Source: a virus
Direction: 5' to 3' (one strand)
Length of the DNA: 64,000 nt
IMG/VR virus record: IMGVR_UViG_3300027714_000001
Coordinates: 42,180 to 106,179 of that record
The translations under genes and the position numbers were made by a program. Positions 20,011-27,947 of the stretch are shown in pieces. Below the pieces are notes generated by a model. That model was not told where the DNA came from. It saw only the letters and a list, made by a program, of their open reading frames with translations, and did not search any database. Every line of letters starts with the position of its first letter. The first letter of the stretch is position 1.

Positions 20011-20877
20011 ATGAATAAAGAAATATTGTTAGACAGGTTAGAGAATATGTCTAATCGAGAGCTAAAAGAATTTTATCTGAAGTATCTGCCGCTCTTGGCA
20101 GATTCTATTAAAATTCAGTACGACGACCAAGGTATGGAACACGAAGCTTACGGATATAAACGCTTACTTGACGAGTTTAGAACATCTAAAGGTTGGGGTG
20201 GAGAAAGAAGCGGAAGTAATTGGCATAGAAGATGCCAAGCTTGGAGCATGTCAGCCTTGCAGCACACTCAGTCTGGTGTCTGGCTAGCAGCAGGATCTAC
20301 TTGGAAAGCTGGGTCTATACCTATATTTTTAAGCAAAGCAGTAAATTGCGTGACAAAGTCTGCTACAGACACAGAGGGCTACAACTATAAGAAGTTAGTA
20401 GAAAATAGTCTACCAACTGCCGCAGCAATGACAGGACAAGCTACAACTAGTGGCAGAATACAAACAAAAACAACTAATAAATCAAACACTCCAAAGGGAT
20501 CACCAATGAAAAACACACTAAATAAAATGCTAGAGACTAATAAAGAAGCCGCACACATAGCAGCAAAGCTAAGTGCAGGTAAAGTCAGCAACAACTTTGT
20601 GTTAGGTAAGCTAATGTCTGCTATGCCTTGGTATACCAAGCTTTTCTCTAAGAAAAGAGACTTAGTAGAAAACCCAATCGCCAAGTTAGTTACTGCACAA
20701 ACAGCAGCAGCAGCTATTGCTCAGTTTGCTCCTACTAACAAAAAGTTAGAATACCTAGCAGATGCTATGGTTCAGGATGCCATGCTAGATGTTACCTACA
20801 ACTCAGGCTTGCTAGAAGATTTAGTCAAAGAGTTAGAAAATTTGGTTAAGCTACCAGATAGTCTTGGCAAAGAATGA
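20011..20877 (+). CDS. Hypothetical protein (288 aa), possibly two-part
   Basis: ATG 20011 after the tandem promoters. Residues 1-75 are helical and charged, 75-165 are Ser/Thr/Ala-rich with low complexity, and the last 120 residues form an Ala-rich helical domain (HIAAKLSAGKVSNNFVL, then AIAQFAPTNKKLEYL) seen alone in other phages. An internal ATG at 20508 with AAGGG upstream could start that domain separately. Function unknown. Confidence 0.6.
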   Translation: MNKEILLDRLENMSNRELKEFYLKYLPLLADSIKIQYDDQGMEHEAYGYKRLLDEFRTSKGWGGERSGSNWHRRCQAWSMSALQHTQSGVWLAAGSTWKAGSIPIFLSKAVNCVTKSATDTEGYNYKKLVENSLPTAAAMTGQATTSGRIQTKTTNKSNTPKGSPMKNTLNKMLETNKEAAHIAAKLSAGKVSNNFVLGKLMSAMPWYTKLFSKKRDLVENPIAKLVTAQTAAAAIAQFAPTNKKLEYLADAMVQDAMLDVTYNSGLLEDLVKELENLVKLPDSLGKE

Positions 20878-21338
20878 ATCTGCAACAAAAGCTAAGCGAA
20901 AACTTTAGACTTGGTGAGCTTACTAAGTCTAATACCGCAATCCGCTTAGGTATCGACAATACTCCGACATTCGAAGAACTAGAAAACCTAAGATCGTTAG
21001 CCTGTATAGTTTTACAGCCTGTACGAGAACACTTTGGTATCACACTAATAAGTTCAGGTTTTCGTTGTCAAAAACTTAACGCAGCATTAGGCTCTAGTGA
21101 CCGCAGTCAGCACCTTACAGGCAACGCTGTTGACATAGAAGTTCCAGGGCTAGACAATTACGTACTAGCAACTTGGATACGAGATAATTTAGAGTTTGAC
21201 CAGCTCATCCTAGAATTTTATGACGGCATAGACCCTGCATCAGGTTGGGTTCATGTATCCTATAAAGACTTAGGCAACCGAGGGCAATGTCTTACTATAA
21301 ACAAAGGCACTGTAAAACGTGGCTTAGTAAAGGAGTAA
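20874..21338 (+). CDS. Endolysin, peptidase M15 family
   Basis: 154 aa. M15_3-type zinc peptidase: SSGFRC near residue 60, SQHLTGNAVDIE (His 80, Asp 87) and WVHVS (His 127) supply the three metal ligands. Cleaves peptide cross-links of peptidoglycan. No signal peptide, so it needs the holin. Located 2 kb after the holin/spanin genes; overlaps the previous stop (ATGA). Confidence 0.85.
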   Translation: MNLQQKLSENFRLGELTKSNTAIRLGIDNTPTFEELENLRSLACIVLQPVREHFGITLISSGFRCQKLNAALGSSDRSQHLTGNAVDIEVPGLDNYVLATWIRDNLEFDQLILEFYDGIDPASGWVHVSYKDLGNRGQCLTINKGTVKRGLVKE

Positions 21339-21342
21339 CTAT

Positions 21343-21684
21343 TTGGAAGAAAAACCAGTAAACATAGCGTCTTTAGGTATAGGTAACTGGAGTAGTGGGG
21401 TAAAATCGACAAAGTCAAAGATAGAACTTATTAGAGACATTTGCAGTATTACAGGCAGTAAAAGCTTAGATATTGCTGCCCTCACTATAAAAGATATAAA
21501 AAGCATACTAAAATCAATAAAAGCAGGAAACACTATAACTGACAGTATACTACCACAAGCTAGGACTAAAGCTCCTTACTTAGATATACTAAAGCCTATG
21601 TTTCCTTCTGTTACTCTAACCAAATTATCTGTTTCTTCACTAAAAGAACTTATACAGGCAGTTACTTATGAAACCCAGAACTAA
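21343..21684 (+). CDS. Hypothetical protein, paralogue of the 3784-4191 product
   Basis: 113 aa from TTG 21343 with AAGGAG upstream. Shares the pattern LTIKDIKSILKSI, KAPYLD, PSVTLTKL and LKELI with the protein at 3784-4191: two helical Leu repeats around a K(S/A)PY(I/L)D centre. This could be a small protein-protein or SAP-like DNA-binding motif, but no family is certain. Confidence 0.6.
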   Translation: MEEKPVNIASLGIGNWSSGVKSTKSKIELIRDICSITGSKSLDIAALTIKDIKSILKSIKAGNTITDSILPQARTKAPYLDILKPMFPSVTLTKLSVSSLKELIQAVTYETQN

Positions 21685-21859
21685 AAATGTACTCATATTA
21701 TTTATTATCATAGTAGGTATTATGTGTATTGTTGCTCCCCTAGTATTAGGAAGTGCAGCACTTATAGTCTATCTTACAACACTCTCTTTAACTGACGTAC
21801 TGCTAAGTCTAATCTCAGTAATACTAATGACCATAGCAATAGGAATATATAACAAATGA
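21668..21859 (+). CDS. Membrane protein (63 aa)
   Basis: Two hydrophobic helices fill most of the protein (about 8-30 and 33-58) after a basic N-terminus. Overlaps both neighbours. Function unknown. Confidence 0.6.
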   Translation: MKPRTKNVLILFIIIVGIMCIVAPLVLGSAALIVYLTTLSLTDVLLSLISVILMTIAIGIYNK

Positions 21860-22089
21860 CAAAAACAGACTACCAAGAAACTATCGGGACATTGTTATGC
21901 CTAGACCGCAACATGACTAAAGACTTAGGCAACCTAAGCATCGAAACCCTATCAAAAATGTATGTTAATTACATACAAAATGCCAAAGACTACAATAACA
22001 AGCTAGAGCGAGTTATGGAGGCAGCTTACAAAAAAGGTGCAGAAAAGCATAGTAAGTCAGATGTAGCTAAGGCAGCTCACCGTGCTTGA
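21856..22089 (+). CDS. Hypothetical helical protein (77 aa)
   Basis: ATGA overlap with previous gene. Helical, basic C-terminus (KKGAEKHSKSDVAKAAHRA). No family recognised. Confidence 0.6.
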   Translation: MTKTDYQETIGTLLCLDRNMTKDLGNLSIETLSKMYVNYIQNAKDYNNKLERVMEAAYKKGAEKHSKSDVAKAAHRA

Positions 22090-22142
22090 TGAATGTATTC
22101 TTCTTTCCACACTAACCCCCACACTTAACCTAGGAGTCATAT

Positions 22143-22496
22143 ATGCCTATTACAAGCTCAGAATTAATGAATTTTTGCAGCACTATAGATAAAAGAGTAG
22201 TTCAAGAGGAATTTATAGCGTTAGATGGGCAATTCGATCCTGCCTATTGTAAACAAATCCTAGAAGATAGAACAATGACCAAGGGCAAGATTAACACATT
22301 AGTTCAGTCTGCCTTTGGGCAAATCATATTCTTTCAAGTAGACGTAGAAAACGAAGTCACACCAGAACTATTTAAGAAGCATTATAGGTTTGGTAAGTAT
22401 CGCAATGTCCGACAATGGATTACCTTTTTCTATTTACGTTACCAGTTACTTCTTACACGAGAAACTCTGTTTAAGTACGTTACGTCCCAGGGGTAA
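22143..22496 (+). CDS. Hypothetical protein (117 aa)
   Basis: ATG after CTAGGAGTC. Mixed fold with aromatic and basic C-terminal half (FGKYRNVRQWITFFYLRY). No family recognised; part of the overlapping operon leading to the NAD genes. Confidence 0.6.
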   Translation: MPITSSELMNFCSTIDKRVVQEEFIALDGQFDPAYCKQILEDRTMTKGKINTLVQSAFGQIIFFQVDVENEVTPELFKKHYRFGKYRNVRQWITFFYLRYQLLLTRETLFKYVTSQG

Positions 22497-22499
22497 ATA

Positions 22500-22748
22500 A
22501 TGTTATTTGTATGTCAAGTATTAATGATACTCTATATCTTGTTTACTACAGCAAAAATTATAGAGTACATTGTTGATCCCACAGATTTCTACGCAAAGCC
22601 TTATGATTCTCTAAGGTATTTTGTAAAAGTTTGTGTGCTAGGGTATATAGGTTGGGCTGTCGGGCTAGTTGTTCCCGTACTCCTTTTAGCCTTTATAAAC
22701 CTATTCATTAAAGAGCAACTACAAAACAGGTGTAAAAACGATGATTAA
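22500..22748 (+). CDS. Membrane protein (82 aa)
   Basis: Two hydrophobic helices at about residues 1-22 and 43-68. Its end overlaps the Prs-like gene by 8 bp. Function unknown. Confidence 0.6.
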   Translation: MLFVCQVLMILYILFTTAKIIEYIVDPTDFYAKPYDSLRYFVKVCVLGYIGWAVGLVVPVLLLAFINLFIKEQLQNRCKNDD

Positions 22749-23535
22749 CTTTAGAATTAATGGCTACCTATATACTCCTCAGTTCAGCACATTTCCTGGG
22801 GGCGAAGAACACGTTAATATTCGTACTAAGAACAGACTACCTGTGTGCCCTGATTGGAATGTTATCATAAAAGCGAAGCTTAGGTCTAGCTCTGACATTA
22901 TGAGATTGCTTTTGGTAGTAGATGCCTTACGCAATCAACAAGGCCACACAGTAGAACATATAGACCTGCACATGCCTTACGTACCCTACGCACGTCAAGA
23001 CAGAATCTGTAAAGAAGGGGAATCGTTCTCTCTAAAAGTATTTGCTGATTTAATCAACGACTTACAGTTTGATAATGTTTACGTAGAAGATGCTCACAGT
23101 AATGTAGCTTTAGATTTGTTAGAGAACTGCGTTAACCTTACACAAGTAGGATTACTTAGCACCACAGACTTGGGAGACACTATACAGAATGCGGACTACA
23201 TAGTTGCACCAGATGCGGGGGCAATGAAGAAAGCAGAGGCACTAGGAAAGTTCTACCAGAAGCCTGTACTGCAATGTGCTAAGTTTAGAGTAAGCAGAGA
23301 TGTTATTAGGGTAGACTTGCTTAACGCACCAGCAGATATAAAAGATTCTGTGTTAGTAGTTGTTGACGACATATGTGACGGAGGAGGAACTTTTAACGCA
23401 CTAGCATTGTCTCCGGAAATAGCAGAGGCCAAGGAGCTACACTTAATTGTAACACACGGCATCTTTTCTAAAGGCAAAGACGAGTTACTTTGGAAGTACG
23501 AAACAGTGGAGGCAGTAAATGACTGGACTAAATAA
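22741..23535 (+). CDS. prs: Ribose-phosphate pyrophosphokinase-like enzyme
   Basis: 264 aa. Prs fold: PYVPYARQDR near residue 80, DAHS near 118, APDAGAMKKA near 158 and the PRPP-binding loop VVDDICDGGGTF near 208. Classical role: ATP plus ribose 5-phosphate to PRPP. It is shorter than cellular Prs (about 315 aa). Next to a Nampt-like gene it would supply PRPP for NAD+ salvage. Alternatively, it may be the related ADP-ribose pyrophosphate synthetase of the phage NARP1 pathway. Confidence 0.85.
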   Translation: MINFRINGYLYTPQFSTFPGGEEHVNIRTKNRLPVCPDWNVIIKAKLRSSSDIMRLLLVVDALRNQQGHTVEHIDLHMPYVPYARQDRICKEGESFSLKVFADLINDLQFDNVYVEDAHSNVALDLLENCVNLTQVGLLSTTDLGDTIQNADYIVAPDAGAMKKAEALGKFYQKPVLQCAKFRVSRDVIRVDLLNAPADIKDSVLVVVDDICDGGGTFNALALSPEIAEAKELHLIVTHGIFSKGKDELLWKYETVEAVNDWTK

Positions 23536-23947
23536 TTATACAAACAGGGACGGTGTTCTAAATCGTCTAAAGAGAGAATACCTAGAACATGGAAAGATTA
23601 TCATAGCATTTGACTTTGATAATACTATATACGACTATCACAACCATGACCTAGACTTGGAAGCTACAATTTGTGCATTACGTAAAGCATACAAACTAGG
23701 TATGGAGCTGTTTTGCTTTACCGCTAACTCTAACCATCAGTTAATTACAGATGTGGTAGAGCACTTGTTAGGGATTCCTTACCAAGACCAAAAGATTAAT
23801 TGTTGTAGCTTAGATCATTTGTTTAAAGGCAGAAAGCCTTTCTACTCAATATTATTAGACGACAGAGCAGGTCTTGACTCAACCTTAAGAACTTTACACC
23901 AATTTATGTTTTTTGTTGAAGAAACATCTAGACAAAACGCCCAATAA
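23519..23947 (+). CDS. HAD-superfamily phosphatase
   Basis: 142 aa. HAD motif I FDFDNTIYD near residue 30, motif II FTAN near 68, motif IV LLDDRAGL near 119. Small member without a large cap domain. Sits between the Prs-like and Nampt-like genes, overlapping the former by 17 bp, so a role in nucleotide or NAD metabolism is likely but its substrate is unknown. Confidence 0.75.
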   Translation: MTGLNNYTNRDGVLNRLKREYLEHGKIIIAFDFDNTIYDYHNHDLDLEATICALRKAYKLGMELFCFTANSNHQLITDVVEHLLGIPYQDQKINCCSLDHLFKGRKPFYSILLDDRAGLDSTLRTLHQFMFFVEETSRQNAQ

Positions 23948-23957
23948 TCGGTATAAT
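23929..23957 (+). promoter_or_regulatory. Cassette promoter inside gene end
   Basis: -35 TAGACA (23929-23934) in the HAD gene end, stop in spacer, -10 TATAAT (23952-23957), leader TTTAGAAATTAACAAAAGG. Confidence 0.75.
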
Positions 23958-23987
23958 AGCTTTAGAAATTAACAAAAGGAACAACCC

Positions 23988-25763
23988 ATGAATAGCACAA
24001 TTAACGCAGTAGACTTCTATAAAACAGGCCACGGTCCACAGTACCCCTCTGGTACTGAGTATGTATATTCTAACCTAACCCCCCGATCAGTAAAATACGC
24101 GTCTACCGACCGCATTACAGTGTTTGGCATTCAGTCATTCATTGCAAAACGCCTTATCAAAGAATTTAACGACACATTCTTTAATCAACCATTAAATACA
24201 GTAATACAAAAGTATCAGCGCAGAATGGATAATGCCCTAGGTAAAGGCACAGTTACAACTAAACATTTAAAAGACCTACATAATTTAGGTTTCCTACCTA
24301 TGCACATTAAAGCATTACCTGAAGGTGTGTCTGTAAAGCCACTAATTCCTGTAATGACAATGATCAACACCTTACCAGAGTTTTTCTGGCTAACTAACTA
24401 CCTTGAGACAGTTTGTAGCTGCGATGTTTGGCAACCAATGACCAATATGTCTGTAGCTAGAGAGTATTTCTCCTTACTTACAGGTTTTGCAGAAGATACT
24501 GGTGTAGACCCTGAATTTGTCAAAGTACAGGCACATGATTTCTCAATGCGTGGAATGGCAGGAGTAGAAGCAGCAGCGGCCTCTGGAGCGGCTCATTTAG
24601 CAGCGGGTTTTACAGGAACTGACTGTGTTCCTGCGATTGACTACTTAGAGGATTGGTATTTCGCTGATTCGGACAAAGAAATGGTAGGATGCTCCGTTCC
24701 TGCTACAGAACACAGCGTTATGTGTATGGGAACAAAAGAAGACGAGCAAGCTACGTTTGAACGTATCTTAGACCTATATCCTCAAGGTATTAAGTCCATC
24801 GTGTCAGATACTTGGAACTTGTGGCAGGTCATTACAGAATATGCACCAAATCTTAGAGATAAGATTAACGCCGCAAAAGATATTATGAGTTACGAAGCTT
24901 ACGATTACCAAGAACCTTGTGCAGGTGAGCTACAGTTAGCGTACCAGAAGGGTTTTAAAGTTGTGAAAGTAGCAGACAAGGAATACCGCGCAATAAATAC
25001 TGATTTGCAGGGTACCGTATTTTTAGGTACAGAAATAGAAGCACCTGTGCTGATAGTCCCTGGCAAGACGGTTTTCCGTCCAGACTCGGGCTGCCCTGTT
25101 AAGATTCTTACGGGCTACAAGGCACTAACTAAATATGTTTTTGACAGCGTAGAAGAAGCAATAAGCCACGCTTGCGATTACCCTCAAGATACTTATGATT
25201 TTGAAGTATTTGAAGTAGTAGGAAAAGTTTTTGTTAGACTAAGTGACTATAAACTGGTAAGCGAGCACGAAGTTAAAGGTGTTGTAGAGTTACTGTGGGA
25301 ACAATTTCCTGGACTAGTAAACGCCAAGGGCTATAAAGAGCTAACTAAAGTAGGAGCAATCTATGGAGATTCTATCACACTAGAGCGTGCAGAGCAGATT
25401 ATGCAACGTCTTAAAGATAAAGGTTTTGCTAGCAGCAACGTTGTATTAGGTATTGGTTCGTTTACATACCAATATAACACTCGTGACACCTACGGTATGG
25501 CTGTTAAAGCTACGTGGGGTATGGTAGACGGCGTTCCTAGAGAAATTTTTAAAGACCCTATTACAGACGACGGAACAAAGAAGTCTGCAACTGGGTTGCT
25601 GCGTGTAGAGCTAGAACGTGCAGGCAACAAATTAGTTCCTGAGTATGTTTTATACGACAGACAAACTAAGTATGAAGAAGGCTGCGGAGAGCTAAGAACA
25701 GTATTCTTAGACGGCATTCACATGAATCAACAAACATTAGAAGAAATTAGAGGAACAAGATAA
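23988..25763 (+). CDS. nadV: Nicotinamide phosphoribosyltransferase-like enzyme
   Basis: 591 aa. Nampt/NadV features: N-terminal DFYKTGHGPQYP and YSNLTPRS, FSMRGMAG in the middle, the catalytic-His motif VPATEHSV near residue 243 and FRPDSGCPVKI near 363. Joins nicotinamide to PRPP giving NMN. It is longer than the usual 470-500 aa, with extra sequence in the C-terminal half. It has its own promoter after the Prs-like/HAD pair. If the upstream enzyme makes ADPR-PP, this one would be a Namat of the NARP1 route. Confidence 0.88.
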   Translation: MNSTINAVDFYKTGHGPQYPSGTEYVYSNLTPRSVKYASTDRITVFGIQSFIAKRLIKEFNDTFFNQPLNTVIQKYQRRMDNALGKGTVTTKHLKDLHNLGFLPMHIKALPEGVSVKPLIPVMTMINTLPEFFWLTNYLETVCSCDVWQPMTNMSVAREYFSLLTGFAEDTGVDPEFVKVQAHDFSMRGMAGVEAAAASGAAHLAAGFTGTDCVPAIDYLEDWYFADSDKEMVGCSVPATEHSVMCMGTKEDEQATFERILDLYPQGIKSIVSDTWNLWQVITEYAPNLRDKINAAKDIMSYEAYDYQEPCAGELQLAYQKGFKVVKVADKEYRAINTDLQGTVFLGTEIEAPVLIVPGKTVFRPDSGCPVKILTGYKALTKYVFDSVEEAISHACDYPQDTYDFEVFEVVGKVFVRLSDYKLVSEHEVKGVVELLWEQFPGLVNAKGYKELTKVGAIYGDSITLERAEQIMQRLKDKGFASSNVVLGIGSFTYQYNTRDTYGMAVKATWGMVDGVPREIFKDPITDDGTKKSATGLLRVELERAGNKLVPEYVLYDRQTKYEEGCGELRTVFLDGIHMNQQTLEEIRGTR

Positions 25764-26056
25764 TGAGCTATATTAAAGAAAACGGCAGATTTGTAGAAGT
25801 AACAGTATTGACAGCTTTTCACAATCTGTCAGACCCCGAACTAGTAATTGTAGCAGACACCGAAGGCACATTGAAGATTGTAAATATCAACATTATCTAT
25901 GACAAACTGCCCGCAGCAGAAGATCAAGAAGAAGTAGAGTTACTACACAAAACTGTAGAACGTCTAACAGCAGAACTGGATCGAATGAAAGCACAGGCTA
26001 AACAAGCTGCACCTGACCTAGTTAAATTCCTAGAGAATATGCTAAAACAAAAGTAA
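25763..26056 (+). CDS. Hypothetical protein with coiled coil (97 aa)
   Basis: Overlaps the Nampt stop by one base. Beta-rich first half and a C-terminal coiled coil (ELLHKTVERLTAELDRMKAQ). Probably co-expressed with the NAD gene. Function unknown. Confidence 0.6.
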   Translation: MSYIKENGRFVEVTVLTAFHNLSDPELVIVADTEGTLKIVNINIIYDKLPAAEDQEEVELLHKTVERLTAELDRMKAQAKQAAPDLVKFLENMLKQK

Positions 26057-26064
26057 AATTTATC

Positions 26065-26093
26065 TGGACACATTGCTCATTGTTTGCTATAAT
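26065..26093 (+). promoter_or_regulatory. Cassette promoter
   Basis: -35 TGGACA, 17-bp spacer, -10 TATAAT (26088-26093), leader TTTCAGAAATTAAGAAAAG. Confidence 0.75.
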
Positions 26094-26127
26094 AGTTTCA
26101 GAAATTAAGAAAAGAAAGGAAAAAATT

Positions 26128-26340
26128 ATGGCAACCTGTCCTTGGATAATGTGTACCAGCTTACTTCCAGAGTTCTGGTTAGAAGTGGAAATATGCACCG
26201 TAGATAAACAAATTTATCGTGCTTGTTTGATCCCTAAAAGTTACAAATGGAAAAATGCTTTTGGCAATACCTTCTATAAAGATGAAGTAACTGACTGGAA
26301 AGTTTTAACCGAAACCCCCTTACCTGAGAGATTTTTATAA
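26128..26340 (+). CDS. DUF551-like small protein
   Basis: 70 aa from ATG 26128 (AAGGAAAA upstream). Beta-rich with a VTDWKVLTETPLPERF ending that resembles the VTHWMPLPEPP end of DUF551 proteins. Function unknown. Stop overlaps the next gene. Confidence 0.5.
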   Translation: MATCPWIMCTSLLPEFWLEVEICTVDKQIYRACLIPKSYKWKNAFGNTFYKDEVTDWKVLTETPLPERFL

Positions 26341-26534
26341 TGGAAGAATTAGAAGATGAACTAGACCAAGTATGTACGTGGCATATAATGCACCTTATAA
26401 TTACTGTTTTTACAGGTGGGTTCTGGGCAGTAGCATGGATAGCATGTGGTCTAAGAAACAATCAAGTACGCACTAAGCTGACAGAAAGGATTAATCGAAT
26501 ACAACGGAGACGTAATGCGGCACAAAAGAATTAA
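26340..26534 (+). CDS. Membrane protein, possible Imm-like superinfection factor
   Basis: 64 aa. HLIITVFTGGFWAVAWIACGLRN (described here by its 16-38 span) resembles the GG-W-W membrane hairpin of superinfection-immunity (Imm-like, PF14373) proteins; the rest is basic. Those proteins block DNA entry of related phages. The match is by pattern only. Confidence 0.5.
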   Translation: MEELEDELDQVCTWHIMHLIITVFTGGFWAVAWIACGLRNNQVRTKLTERINRIQRRRNAAQKN

Positions 26535-26643
26535 ACTGTTTTTAGTAGGACTAGGTATACTAGCAACAGTATCAGTATGCTACAACCAAAGTATTAAGAG
26601 TACAGACTTTGGGTACAATCAATCTATTGGGAGTAAAGTGTGA
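26515..26643 (+). CDS. Small exported or membrane protein (42 aa)
   Basis: ATG 26515 inside the preceding gene. Basic N-terminus and one hydrophobic helix (LFLVGLGILATVSV), then a polar tail containing two YNQSI repeats. Stop overlaps the next GTG start. Confidence 0.5.
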   Translation: MRHKRIKLFLVGLGILATVSVCYNQSIKSTDFGYNQSIGSKV

Positions 26644-26981
26644 AAGATTTTAAAGCTCAAGTTAATAAAGCAATTGACAAGCTAGAGAAGCAAGGTCACT
26701 TCTCCAAAGACTCAAACGGTGCGTGCTACTACCAGAACGCCAACAACTGTTGCATTATAGGGCATATGATACCTAATTTTAGACTAAGACAAAAAGCAGA
26801 CAATGCTGGAGATAGTGGTATATGTGAGCTTATAGATAGCAATGTTATACCAGAGTTTACAGACCAATTTATTCAAAGCGAAAGAGGAGTATTACGAGCC
26901 TTACAAGCCTTACATGATTTATGGGCAGGCACTTTTAAGGACTCAATACGAGCTATGCGAGGATTGTCTAGTGTCCTCTGA
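26640..26981 (+). CDS. Hypothetical protein (113 aa)
   Basis: GTG start overlapping the previous stop (GTGA). Contains CYYQNANNCCIIGHMI near residue 29, a Cys-rich core seen in some phage proteins of unknown role. Its end overlaps the next gene. Confidence 0.6.
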   Translation: MKDFKAQVNKAIDKLEKQGHFSKDSNGACYYQNANNCCIIGHMIPNFRLRQKADNAGDSGICELIDSNVIPEFTDQFIQSERGVLRALQALHDLWAGTFKDSIRAMRGLSSVL

Positions 26982-27195
26982 TGCAGTATTAGGATTTAAC
27001 TTATTTATGTTAGAGGTTATTGCAGGTATGATTATTTGTATCCTAGGCGTATCCCAGTTCAACGTCAGCTACGAAAACAAAGCACAGAGCCTAACAACCT
27101 TTGCAGCTATATGTGCTAGTGTAAATAGCACCCCCAAACCTTTTGACATAAACACTGTGCTATGCACAAATGGAGCAGAAATAAAATATGATTGA
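26971..27195 (+). CDS. Membrane or exported protein (about 74 aa)
   Basis: Proposed GTG start at 26971 with GAGGA upstream; the open frame extends further back but would overlap the previous gene by 140 bp. One hydrophobic helix (residues about 10-28) and a polar, Cys-containing C-terminus. Overlaps dut by 8 bp. Start uncertain. Confidence 0.5.
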   Translation: MSSDAVLGFNLFMLEVIAGMIICILGVSQFNVSYENKAQSLTTFAAICASVNSTPKPFDINTVLCTNGAEIKYD

Positions 27196-27619
27196 AATAG
27201 TAAAAATACACCCTGATGCTAAACTACCTTTTAGAGGCTCAGCATCCGCAGCAGGTCTAGACCTGTACTCTATTACTTCCGCAGTTATACCTCCAGGTAC
27301 TAGAGCATTACTACATACTGGAATTACTATGGCAATGCCCGAAGGCTTTGTAGGTCTTATCTGGCCACGTAGTAAGTTAGCAAATACTTACGGAGCTACA
27401 GTGTTAGCAGGAGTTGTAGACTCAGACTACCGTGGGGAAGTTATGATTTCTTTACTTAATACAGGTAAAGATGAAATGGAAGTAAACGTAGGTGATAAAG
27501 TAGCCCAGATGATAATGCAACAACACTTCTCTGACATGAAGATAGTAGAAGTAGGAAATTTATCAGAGACAGTACGTGGAGTTGACGGCATTAACTCTTT
27601 TGATATGAGGCTACGATGA
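27188..27619 (+). CDS. dut: dUTPase
   Basis: 143 aa, the normal trimeric dUTPase length. Motifs in order: AGLDLY (22-27), PRSKLA (60-65), GVVDSDYRGE (75-84), GDKVAQMI (102-109) and RGVDGINSFD (130-139; the usual RGxxGFGSTG is altered to GINSFD). Hydrolyses dUTP to dUMP, keeping uracil out of phage DNA and supplying dTMP precursor. Confidence 0.93.
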   Translation: MIEIVKIHPDAKLPFRGSASAAGLDLYSITSAVIPPGTRALLHTGITMAMPEGFVGLIWPRSKLANTYGATVLAGVVDSDYRGEVMISLLNTGKDEMEVNVGDKVAQMIMQQHFSDMKIVEVGNLSETVRGVDGINSFDMRLR

Positions 27620-27861
27620 TGAATACCAGAGATTTTTTAGAGTGCTCTGATTGCCTAAAAAACTTAGAAGAGTTCATTGAGCTAGACGGCACGTATCATT
27701 TAGACGCTATTCAAGCTCTAGAGAACTACACCTTGTTCCTAGAAATGAAGCGCTTAAAATCTTATCAACATACAGTTAAACTTCCTGAAAGTTTAAGAGA
27801 TACCCAACACACATTTATAACTACACCTAACCCCTTTAACACTTCAAAAATAACCTGCTAA
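27616..27861 (+). CDS. Hypothetical protein (81 aa)
   Basis: ATGATG start overlapping dut. Acidic helical N-terminal half with a Cys-x-x-Cys pair (ECSDC). The stop codon lies in the loop of the terminator that follows. No family recognised. Confidence 0.6.
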   Translation: MMNTRDFLECSDCLKNLEEFIELDGTYHLDAIQALENYTLFLEMKRLKSYQHTVKLPESLRDTQHTFITTPNPFNTSKITC

Positions 27862-27873
27862 CGCGGGTTTTTT
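27852..27873 (+). terminator. Rho-independent terminator overlapping gene end
   Basis: AACCTGC (27852-27858) pairs with GCGGGTT (27863-27869), followed by a T-run. Loop holds the TAA of the upstream gene. Confidence 0.85.
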
Positions 27874-27888
27874 GTTTTATAAAACTTG

Positions 27889-27917
27889 TAGACAAGAAGC
27901 CAAATAATCGGTATAAT
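27889..27917 (+). promoter_or_regulatory. Cassette promoter
   Basis: -35 TAGACA, 17-bp spacer, -10 TATAAT (27912-27917), leader TTTAGAAATTGAGAAAAGG. Confidence 0.75.
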
Positions 27918-27947
27918 AGCTTTAGAAATTGAGAAAAGGAACGAATT

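Noticed and set aside
22082-22192. GTG-start 36-aa frame between 21856-22089 and 22143-22496 genes
   Set aside because: Overlaps both neighbours and has no clear ribosome site; not supported as a gene.
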